Shown: positions 1 through 5,968 of the stretch, one piece after another
Layout: every line of letters starts with the position of its first letter
Numbering within the stretch: the stretch's first letter is position 1
Assembly (NCBI GenBank): GCA_041493205.1
Contig: JBGPYM010000148.1
Span: forward strand, 1-7,672
DNA: 7,672 nt
Source: JBGPYM01 sp041493205
GTDB lineage: Bacteria; Bacteroidota; Ignavibacteria; UBA10030; UBA6906
Reading direction: 5' to 3'
Program-made: the position numbers and the translations under genes
The notes under the pieces: model-generated
What the model saw: the letters and a program-made list of their open reading frames with translations, nothing else
Database searches by the model: none
What the model was told of the DNA's origin: nothing

Positions 1-707
1 ACCGCTTTGATCATGTTGGAGAAGGCGTTTTCCTTGTTAATCGCCAGCGAGTCAAGCCCGCAGATGTGGTACGTGTACGACGCGGCACGCACCTGCTCGA
101 ACGTCGGGTTGAGGAGCTCGTCGATGAGCTGAACGCGGGAAAAATTCGATGTCGACTGCTGCCATCCCTTCTGTCCGCTTGAACGCCCCATGCTTGCGAT
201 ATCCGCTGCCTTTTGGAATAACGGTGTCCCTGACAGTTGTTCGTACGTATCGTAATCGTACCCGAGGACCAAAATCATATAGAAATCCAGGACGCTCGTC
301 AGGTCGTTGAATGAGTAGAGATTGTGATTGAGCGGGCGGTTCCGGACGTACGTGAATTCCCAGAATTCATCGAAGAGCCTGACGACCGCCGTGCTCTGGG
401 CCGACTTGTAGAGGGGGCGCTGGCTGCCGATAAATACCTGTGCCGCATACCTGTTCTCTCCCACAACACTCTGGATGAAGATATCGACCGTGCACTTCAC
501 TTTCTCAGAGGCATTGCCGGGCCCCCAGTTGTACGCGCTCAGATATGTCTTGACGTCATTGGCAAAATCGCGCAAGAGGTCCTTGTTGGTGGTCGGGATC
601 GCCTCATAATTCACGTTCACCGTGCAATCGACTTCCTGGCCCGCTGCCGAAGAGAAACTTATCGCCAGCACAAACGGGACGCAAATCAACAAGCGGTTGG
701 TCTTCAT
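1..707 (-). CDS. porD: DUF4835 / PorD-like type IX secretion accessory protein, 3' end outside window
   Basis: This gene reads leftward from an ATG at 707-705 and is open for 235 codons to the window edge, so its C-terminus (perhaps 60-70 residues, judging from a family length near 300) is missing. Residues 1-24 look like a Sec signal peptide: basic MKTNR, a hydrophobic core, then SSAAGQ before a likely cleavage site. The mature start EVDCTVNVNY, the second cysteine strand VKCTVDIFI (70-78), SQRPLYKSAQST (95-106), the segment LTSVLDFYMILVLGYDYDTY (136-155), and QKAADIASMGRSSGQKGW (165-182) match the conserved layout of DUF4835, recalled from family knowledge. DUF4835 proteins are annotated as PorD, a periplasmic accessory of type IX secretion and gliding in Bacteroidetes; its biochemical role is unclear. 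Cys28 and Cys72 could form a disulfide. No strong Shine-Dalgarno precedes the ATG. It is divergent from the barrel operon. Family assignment is fairly sure; a role in a working type IX system here is inference. Confidence 0.82.
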   Translation of the reverse strand, partial: MKTNRLLICVPFVLAISFSSAAGQEVDCTVNVNYEAIPTTNKDLLRDFANDVKTYLSAYNWGPGNASEKVKCTVDIFIQSVVGENRYAAQVFIGSQRPLYKSAQSTAVVRLFDEFWEFTYVRNRPLNHNLYSFNDLTSVLDFYMILVLGYDYDTYEQLSGTPLFQKAADIASMGRSSGQKGWQQSTSNFSRVQLIDELLNPTFEQVRAASYTYHICGLDSLAINKENAFSNMIKA

Positions 708-737
708 GACCGGCTCTCAGTTAGATTGGATAGGCCA

Positions 738-766
738 AATATACACCATTCGGTTGCATGGGTCAA
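738..766 (-). promoter_or_regulatory. Candidate promoter of the PorD-like gene
   Basis: On the minus strand, TTGACC (766-761) and TATATT (743-738) are separated by exactly 17 bp. Each hexamer matches the sigma70 consensus at 5 of 6 positions. The -10 region also reads TATATTTG, an exact match to the Bacteroidetes TAnnTTTG element. Transcription would start near 731, leaving a leader of about 24 nt before the ATG at 707. This is the best promoter-like sequence in the window. It is a pattern match, not a mapped start. Confidence 0.6.
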
Positions 767-797
767 GACGGGATTCCCCCGGACCAGTTTTCGGAAA

Positions 798-828
798 TTA
801 TGCGATGCAGGTGTATTGATAGTATAAC
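798..828 (+). promoter_or_regulatory. Weak candidate promoter of the barrel/HhH operon
   Basis: TATAAC at 823-828 matches the sigma70 -10 element at 5 of 6 positions. Transcription would start near 835, leaving a leader of about 24 nt that carries the ribosome-binding site. The -35 side is poor: TTATGC at 798-803 with a 19-bp spacer is the best found. The case rests mainly on the -10 hexamer and its position in the divergent spacer. Confidence 0.35.
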
Positions 829-840
829 CGGTGCCACTCA

Positions 841-873
841 AGATAGGAGTCTATCTCAATGTCGAGATATCTC
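841..873 (+). promoter_or_regulatory. Nested inverted repeats over the RBS and start codon of the barrel gene
   Basis: The ribosome-binding site AGGAG (845-849) lies 9 nt before the ATG at 859. It sits inside a perfect inverted repeat, AGATAG (841-846), loop GAGT, CTATCT (851-856). A second perfect repeat, TATCTC (852-857) with GAGATA (864-869), encloses the start codon in a 6-nt loop. The two stems share bases 852-856, so in RNA they exclude each other. GAGATATCTC at 864-873 is also a 10-bp DNA palindrome. As RNA this could gate translation; as DNA it could be an operator. The stems are short and AU-rich, so function is uncertain. Confidence 0.4.
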
Positions 874-1680
874 CCTGCTCTCCTTGCGATTGCGGCAATG
901 CAGACTTCCATTGCCTCATTCGAACGTGAAGGGGAGGGGGCACGGATTGCCGCGATGGGTGGTGCAGGAGTGGCTCTCCCCGGTGACCCATGGGCCTTTC
1001 TTCTCAATCCTGCCTGCTCAATTCGTGCTGAAGCTACATATGTTGCAGTCGTGCATGTCCCGTCACCCTTCGGACTTCGCGAGCTGAGCCGGAGCGGGTT
1101 CCTCTGCGTCGCAAGCGCACCATTCGGAACTGTCGCGGTCTCGGGGATGCGATTCGGGTTCGACTTGTATAGGGAGCTAGGCTTCCGGCTTGCCTTCGGG
1201 ACTGAACTGGCCCCCGGGTTTCGCGCGGGGGCTGCACTCGAGTATTACCGGCTTGCGATTCAGGGATACGGGAACGCCGCGACATTTGGGGCAGACGTCG
1301 GCTTCCTCTGGATCCCCTCCCGGGAATTCCAGATCGGATTTTCAGGAACGAACATCAATGCCCCGGCGATCGGCCGGTCGCGCGAGCGGCTCCCCCAGAC
1401 AATCAGTGTGGGTGGAGCGTATGCTCCCACTCCCGGACTGCTGGTCCTTTGTGACGTCGTCAAAGACATCCGGTTTCCCGCTGAACTCCGATTCGGCATC
1501 GAATACTCTCCCTCGGTGCAGGTGGCACTCCGTGCAGGAGCCGGACGTGACCCCTCGACATTCGGAGGAGGGGTCGGCGTGAACCTGAATCCCTTCCTGA
1601 TAGACTATGCAGTGGTACGCCACGAAGCGCTTGGATTCACGCACCGGTTCGGTCTGATGATTCGCCTGGGGGATGACTGA
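859..1680 (+). CDS. PorV/PorQ-like outer-membrane beta-barrel protein
   Basis: This 273-residue protein starts at the ATG at 859, chosen because a good AGGAG lies 9 nt upstream and a signal peptide follows directly (residues 1 to about 20, MSRYLPALLAIAAMQTSIAS). The mature N-terminus GARIAAMGGAGVALPGDPWA (27-46) followed by FLLNPA (47-52) is the hallmark of the PorV/PorQ/UPF0164 group of FadL-like barrels, where the usual form is GAR..GMGGA..A..DD...YNPA. The rest alternates polar and hydrophobic residues with many glycines and aromatics, as in membrane strands, ending in a strand-like THRFGLMIRLG. At 273 residues it is shorter than PorV or PorQ proper (usually over 300), so the exact role cannot be assigned. 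PorV shuttles type IX cargo to the sortase-like complex; whether this protein does so is unknown. It is followed after 3 nt by the HhH gene, almost certainly in the same operon, and is divergent from the PorD-like gene. Confidence 0.78.
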   Translation: MSRYLPALLAIAAMQTSIASFEREGEGARIAAMGGAGVALPGDPWAFLLNPACSIRAEATYVAVVHVPSPFGLRELSRSGFLCVASAPFGTVAVSGMRFGFDLYRELGFRLAFGTELAPGFRAGAALEYYRLAIQGYGNAATFGADVGFLWIPSREFQIGFSGTNINAPAIGRSRERLPQTISVGGAYAPTPGLLVLCDVVKDIRFPAELRFGIEYSPSVQVALRAGAGRDPSTFGGGVGVNLNPFLIDYAVVRHEALGFTHRFGLMIRLGDD

Positions 1681-1683
1681 CCG

Positions 1684-3648
1684 GTGTCGTTCTCCGTTCT
1701 TATCCTGCTTCTCATCGCGCCCGCGTTTCCCGATACCAGCACCAACGACTCGTTGCCCCCACCTGATTTCCGGGAATATCTGGACCAGCTGCAGGACGAT
1801 GCAGGAGGTCAGGACCTTCTCGATGCCCTCCTGTGGTACCATAGCCACCCGTTCGACCTGAACCTGGTGTCGTCGAGCGAACTGCTTTCGATCCCATTCG
1901 TGACCGAAGCAGAGGCAGATGCGGTGATCCGGTTTCGCACCTCGGAGGGAGGGTTACGATCACCTGCGCAGTTGCGAACCATACCGGGAATCGGTGAGAT
2001 CATATTTCGGGATCTCAGCCCCTTTGTCAGGGTTGTTCAAAGGGACGGGTCCGGCGGCTCGAAGCGAATCGCTTCATTCCGCTCGCGCCTGGAAGAGCGC
2101 CTCCCCTTTGATGATGGAGCGATTGGCAATCCGGTACACGCCTACTCACGAATCAGTGCCTCACCTGTTCCCGGCATCGAGGCCGGCGGACTGTTTGAAC
2201 GAGACGCGGGGGAGCTTTCACGCGATGCGTTCAGGAGCGGTTACCTGTGGGCACCTAAGCTCCTGCCTGAAACCGATATTCTGATCGGCGATTTTTCGAT
2301 CGAGGCCGGCCAGGGGCTTGTTCTCTGGCGGGGGAGTGGAGTCTCAAAGAGCGGCTGGACGGTCACCGGTCCGCGGAAAGCGGCTCTTGGCATCATTCCC
2401 CACAGCTCGACAGACGAAATCAGGTTTTTCCGCGGGGTGGCCGCCAGTGTGCAACTGACGGATGGCCGGGACCGCTTGCGTGGAATTCTTTTTGTCTCTC
2501 GAAGGTTTCTCCCTGGCGGACTCGGAGACTCGGGAGAAATCTCCTCGATTTCGGAATCAAGCGCGTTTACGACAGCAACATCAGCGGCCCGGAAAGATGC
2601 CGTCCGTGTGGATTCAAAGGGAGGTCGTCTTCTCTATGCACGCGGGGAGACCCTGAACGTCGGCGTGACATTCGTTTCAAGCCGGTTCGGTATCAAGCTC
2701 CGACGGGGGGACCCGCTCCGGTTCTCGGGGGAAAAATTTGAAGCGGCCGGGCTCGACCTCCGGATCTCCCGCTATCCCTTCCTCCTCTTTGGTGAGTGTG
2801 CAAGCGGCGGGAATCGGAGTGCGTTCATCGCAGGCACAGGCATCGAGGTCGGATCCCGGTTCTCCGCTCTCCTCGTGTTCCGCAACTACTCCGCAGGGTA
2901 CGACAATCTGTACGCGAACGGTTTTGGCGACAACGGCGATACCCGGAATGAACTGGGTGCGTATGCTGGTATTGCCCTACAGCCTTTGTCGTGGCTCTCC
3001 ATCCATGCGTATTACGATCAGTTTCGCCACCCCGGACCGGGAACTCTTGCGAAGTTCCCGATCTCGGGGAGTGAGGTTATGATCGATGCGATCGCTGCAA
3101 TTACTCCCCGTGTGGACGTCGGTGCCCGGTTCACCTCAAAATCCACCGGTGTCTCTCTCTCCATGCAGGATGAGCGGGGGCGGGAATTGCGCGAAGAAGG
3201 GATCAGGAGTCAGATCCGCTGGCGTCTTGGAACTTCAGTCCGATTCGAGAAGGGGTATGAGTTCAAAACCCGTTCCGAGTTCACCAGAGTGTCCGTTCGC
3301 CCCCGGGGTGACGAACGTGGGTACCTGATCGCCGGAGAATTCCGTGCACGCCCTCTCCGCTTTGTCCATGTCACTTCGCGACTCATTTTTTTCGCAACCG
3401 GCTCATTCGAGTCGCGGCTCACCTCATTTGAATCCGACTTCCCCGGGTCGTTTGCCAGTACACCCCTGTATGGCACCGGCCGCCGATGGGTCGTCAGCCT
3501 CAGTGTCGATCTGTCGGGGTGGTGCTCCCTCTCTGCGATTATTGATTCGACGGAGAAGGAGCCCACTGTGTCCACTGAACCTCCGAACCGGGAGGTTCCT
3601 CTGGTCCGTCAGTCGCACGCCGGAATCCAACTCGATCTCCGTCTCTAA
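1684..3648 (+). CDS. Secreted helix-hairpin-helix protein with barrel-like C-terminal region
   Basis: This 654-residue protein starts at a GTG; an in-frame stop (the upstream gene's TGA, 1678-1680) lies two codons earlier, so no longer start exists. GGGGGA at 1668-1673 may serve as ribosome-binding site. Residues 1 to about 17 (MSFSVLILLLIAPAFPD) resemble a signal peptide but lack the usual basic residues. Residues 58-117 form a ComEA-like tandem helix-hairpin-helix module: FDLNLVSSSELLSIPFVTEA, then PAQLRTIPGIG with a canonical second hairpin; the first hairpin is degenerate (PFVTEA in place of PGIG). From about 150 to the end, glycine- and aromatic-rich alternating strands such as GYLWAPKLL, FGIKLRRG and AGIQLDLRL suggest a large outer-membrane barrel. 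Proteins of this build are common and uncharacterised in Bacteroidetes/Chlorobi. HhH modules usually bind DNA, so DNA capture at the surface is possible, but the module could equally mediate protein contacts. It is translationally linked to the barrel gene upstream. Confidence 0.75.
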   Translation: MSFSVLILLLIAPAFPDTSTNDSLPPPDFREYLDQLQDDAGGQDLLDALLWYHSHPFDLNLVSSSELLSIPFVTEAEADAVIRFRTSEGGLRSPAQLRTIPGIGEIIFRDLSPFVRVVQRDGSGGSKRIASFRSRLEERLPFDDGAIGNPVHAYSRISASPVPGIEAGGLFERDAGELSRDAFRSGYLWAPKLLPETDILIGDFSIEAGQGLVLWRGSGVSKSGWTVTGPRKAALGIIPHSSTDEIRFFRGVAASVQLTDGRDRLRGILFVSRRFLPGGLGDSGEISSISESSAFTTATSAARKDAVRVDSKGGRLLYARGETLNVGVTFVSSRFGIKLRRGDPLRFSGEKFEAAGLDLRISRYPFLLFGECASGGNRSAFIAGTGIEVGSRFSALLVFRNYSAGYDNLYANGFGDNGDTRNELGAYAGIALQPLSWLSIHAYYDQFRHPGPGTLAKFPISGSEVMIDAIAAITPRVDVGARFTSKSTGVSLSMQDERGRELREEGIRSQIRWRLGTSVRFEKGYEFKTRSEFTRVSVRPRGDERGYLIAGEFRARPLRFVHVTSRLIFFATGSFESRLTSFESDFPGSFASTPLYGTGRRWVVSLSVDLSGWCSLSAIIDSTEKEPTVSTEPPNREVPLVRQSHAGIQLDLRL

Positions 3649-3727
3649 TCCGGACGCAGTGCGATCCTTGATTTTCCTCCCGCATTTGGGTAACGTGAGC
3701 GCGTACTTCACAACCCGCCCACCGCCC

Positions 3728-4726
3728 ATGGTTCCGAATAAACTCCAGCAGCTCCCCCGGTTTCCCCTCGCACACTTGCCGACGCCTCTTGAGCCTCTCC
3801 ACCGGCTCAGCGCTCATCTCAAGGGACCCCAGTTGTTCATCAAGCGCGACGATCAGACGGGGCTGGGGCTGGGAGGAAACAAGACACGGAAACTCGAGTT
3901 CCTCGTCGGTGAGGCCATTGCACGGGGGGCCGACACGCTCATCACGGCAGGCGCGGCCCAATCGAATCATTGCCGACAAACTGCCGCTGCCGCGGCACGC
4001 GCAGGGCTCCGTTGTGAACTGGTTCTCGGCGGCAACCCCACCGCCGTGCCGGAAGGAAACCTTCTTCTCGATGAGCTGTTCGGAGCCGTCGTGCACTGGT
4101 CGGGACCCGAGAGAAGAGGCGAAACCCTTGACGCGGTGGCGGCCGGCCTCCGCGCTTCCGGTTTGAATCCGTATGTCATCCCGTATGGTGGCTCCAACCC
4201 GACCGGAGCCGCCGGGTATGCCAATGCACTGGTCGAGCTGACACAACAGACGGACGCACAGTCGCTCCGCATCGATGCAATCGTATTTCCGTCAAGCTCC
4301 GGCGGCACGCAGGCCGGACTTCTTGCCGGTGCCGTCATCACGGGATTCAAAGGAAGAATAATCGGTGTCGGGATCGACAAGCGTGAAGAGGGGGCCGTCC
4401 CGCTTGCAGACGAAGTCCGATCGCTCGCGCAGCAAACACTGGGGTTCATCACGGGAGGGGGAGTGAAACTGACGCACGACGTCGATGTGGATCAAAGTTA
4501 TCAGGGTGCGGGATACGGTATCGTGGGAAATCTCGAACGTGAGGCGATCAAACTTCTCGCACGGACGGAAGGGATACTGGTCGACCCGGTCTATACGGGG
4601 AGGGCGATGGGGGGACTCCTTGACTTGATACGGCAAAAGCGGTTTCAGAACGATCAGAATGTCCTGTTCTGGCACACGGGCGGGACTCCGGCCCTTTTTG
4701 CGTATGCCCGCGACCTGATGACCTGA
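3728..4726 (+). CDS. dcyD: D-cysteine desulfhydrase-type PLP enzyme
   Basis: This 332-residue cytoplasmic enzyme belongs to the ACC deaminase/D-cysteine desulfhydrase family (PLP fold type II). D-cysteine desulfhydrase converts D-cysteine to pyruvate, ammonia and sulfide. Visible motifs are GLGGNKTRKLEFL (47-59) with Lys52 as the expected PLP lysine, AAQSNHCRQT (76-85) with substrate-binding Ser79, the phosphate-binding loop SSSGGTQAG (189-197), DPVYTGRAM (286-294) and HTGGTPALFAY (316-326). True ACC deaminases have Glu after DPVY and Leu after the His; here both are Thr (290 and 317), as in D-cysteine desulfhydrases. The ATG at 3728 gives a family-typical length. The frame stays open back to 3344, but that part overlaps the HhH gene and matches nothing. 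A GTG at 3695 is an alternative start; neither start has a clear Shine-Dalgarno. The gene lies 79 nt after the HhH gene with no obvious terminator between. Substrate preference within the family is inferred; some members act on other D-amino acids. Confidence 0.88.
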   Translation: MVPNKLQQLPRFPLAHLPTPLEPLHRLSAHLKGPQLFIKRDDQTGLGLGGNKTRKLEFLVGEAIARGADTLITAGAAQSNHCRQTAAAAARAGLRCELVLGGNPTAVPEGNLLLDELFGAVVHWSGPERRGETLDAVAAGLRASGLNPYVIPYGGSNPTGAAGYANALVELTQQTDAQSLRIDAIVFPSSSGGTQAGLLAGAVITGFKGRIIGVGIDKREEGAVPLADEVRSLAQQTLGFITGGGVKLTHDVDVDQSYQGAGYGIVGNLEREAIKLLARTEGILVDPVYTGRAMGGLLDLIRQKRFQNDQNVLFWHTGGTPALFAYARDLMT

Positions 4727-4739
4727 ATCCGGGCATGTA

Positions 4740-4768
4740 TTGAACGGGAGGAAAAAAAATCGTATCCT
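4740..4768 (+). promoter_or_regulatory. Candidate promoter of mnmA
   Basis: TTGAAC (4740-4745) and TATCCT (4763-4768) are 17 bp apart, each matching sigma70 at 4 of 6 positions. The spacer contains a run of eight A at 4752-4759. The stretch 4750-4800 is strikingly AT-rich against the GC-rich surroundings. Transcription would start near 4775, about 39 nt before the GTG start. This suggests mnmA, and possibly the transporter after it, can be transcribed separately from dcyD. Confidence 0.45.
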
Positions 4769-4813
4769 AAAATCTGTAATTCCCTTAACTATTGAATCAA
4801 GACTGGTGCCGGG

Positions 4814-5917
4814 GTGGGAGCGAAGAAGAAAGTGGTCGTGGCGATGAGCGGCGGAGTCGATTCCTCCGTCGCGGCGGGGATGCTCGTGGAGCAGGGTCAT
4901 GAGGTCATCGGGCTCACGATCAAGACCTACCGCTACGAGGATGTGGGGGGAAACACCGGCAATGAAAGCAGCTGCTGTTCGCTCGACGGCATCAACGACG
5001 CGCGTGCCGTTGCCGCAAAGCTCGGCATCCCCCATTTTGTGCTTGATTTCAGCGAGCCGTTTGGTCATGAAGTAATCGACAATTTTGTGAGCGAGTACCT
5101 GAACGGCCGGACGCCGAACCCGTGCGTCATCTGCAACCGGAAGATCAAGTGGGAGGAGCTCCTGAAGAAGGCGGACGCGCTCGGCGCGGACGCTATCGCC
5201 ACCGGACACTATGCCAGGCTCCGGAAGGACGACAGTACCGGACGGTATGTGATCTCCCGCGGCAAGGATGATGCGAAGGACCAGTCGTATGCTCTCTGGG
5301 CCGTTTCCCAGGAATCTCTCGCCCGGACGATATTCCCTCTTGCCGGATTGACAAAGCCCGAGGCGCGTGCGCTTGCGGAGCGGTACGGACTCCCCGTCGC
5401 AGGGAAGGGGGAGAGCTTTGAAATCTGCTTCATCCCCGATAACGACTACGAGCGGTTCCTCAAGGAGCGTGTCCCCGGGCTTGCAGATCGTGTGGGCGGA
5501 GGTTCGCTGATCATGGATGGGAATGTGGTGGGGACACATCGCGGCTTCCCGTTTTACACGGTCGGACAGCGGAAGGGACTGGGGATCGCTGGCGCAGAAC
5601 CGCTCTATGTGACCGGCATCGACTCAAACAGTAATCGTATCGAGATTGGGACCGCGGACAGGCTGCATCACCGCGGTCTGATCGCCCGGGGAGTTAACAT
5701 GATGAAGTACGCCTCATGTGACGCACCCCTCAGGGTCAACGCGAAGATTCGTTACAAGGATCCGGGAGGCCCCGCGATCATCACGATGCTGGCGGACGGC
5801 CGCGTGCGTGCGGAATTTGATGAGAATCGCCGGGCGATCACCCCCGGGCAATCGGTTGTCTTTTATGAAGGCGACGACGTCGTGGGCGGCGGAATTATCG
5901 ACGAGGTGCTGGCGTAA
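4814..5917 (+). CDS. mnmA: tRNA-uridine 2-sulfurtransferase MnmA
   Basis: MnmA makes the 2-thio group of the wobble uridine (U34) in tRNAs for Lys, Glu and Gln: it adenylates C2 of the base with ATP, then inserts sulfur delivered by a relay from a cysteine desulfurase. The protein is 367 residues, normal for the family. The PP-loop SGGVDSS (12-18) binds ATP; PNPCVICNRKIKW (101-113) holds catalytic Cys104; SFEICFIPD (201-209) holds the partner Cys205. Cys107 completes a CxxC, giving the three-cysteine set (104, 107, 205) that has been proposed to hold an iron-sulfur cluster in some MnmA proteins. GHYAR (131-135), DQSYALW (156-162) and GQRKGLGI (251-258) are further family signatures, followed by the C-terminal beta-barrel domain. 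The GTG at 4814 is the first start after an in-frame stop (4793-4795). It has no clear Shine-Dalgarno; the only other reasonable choice is GTG at 4832. The gene has its own candidate promoter and a 51-nt gap to the transporter. Confidence 0.96.
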   Translation: MGAKKKVVVAMSGGVDSSVAAGMLVEQGHEVIGLTIKTYRYEDVGGNTGNESSCCSLDGINDARAVAAKLGIPHFVLDFSEPFGHEVIDNFVSEYLNGRTPNPCVICNRKIKWEELLKKADALGADAIATGHYARLRKDDSTGRYVISRGKDDAKDQSYALWAVSQESLARTIFPLAGLTKPEARALAERYGLPVAGKGESFEICFIPDNDYERFLKERVPGLADRVGGGSLIMDGNVVGTHRGFPFYTVGQRKGLGIAGAEPLYVTGIDSNSNRIEIGTADRLHHRGLIARGVNMMKYASCDAPLRVNAKIRYKDPGGPAIITMLADGRVRAEFDENRRAITPGQSVVFYEGDDVVGGGIIDEVLA

Positions 5918-5968
5918 CATTCCGTGACCGCCCCCGCCGGCGGCCTTCCGTGTACCTGTCAGACCGGC

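Noticed and set aside
324..827. 167-codon plus-strand open frame at the left end
   Set aside because: It is antisense to the PorD-like gene, whose minus-strand translation shows a signal peptide and clear family motifs.
3668..3696. TTGATT-17 bp-TAACGT as a promoter for the desulfhydrase gene
   Set aside because: The -10 hexamer matches the consensus at only 3 of 6 positions and the -35 is ordinary; not enough to call.
3344..3727. 128-codon N-terminal extension in frame with the D-cysteine desulfhydrase
   Set aside because: It overlaps the 3' end of the HhH gene in another frame, has low-complexity Ser/Pro/Arg-rich composition typical of an out-of-frame reading, and the family begins near the ATG at 3728.
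4292..5539. 415-codon open frame on the minus strand across dcyD and mnmA
   Set aside because: It is antisense to two well-recognised genes; its composition is that of a shadow frame in GC-rich DNA and no motif was recognised.
5934..5943. Palindrome CCGCCGGCGG between mnmA and the transporter, considered as a terminator
   Set aside because: There is no loop and no following T run; short GC palindromes are expected by chance in this composition.
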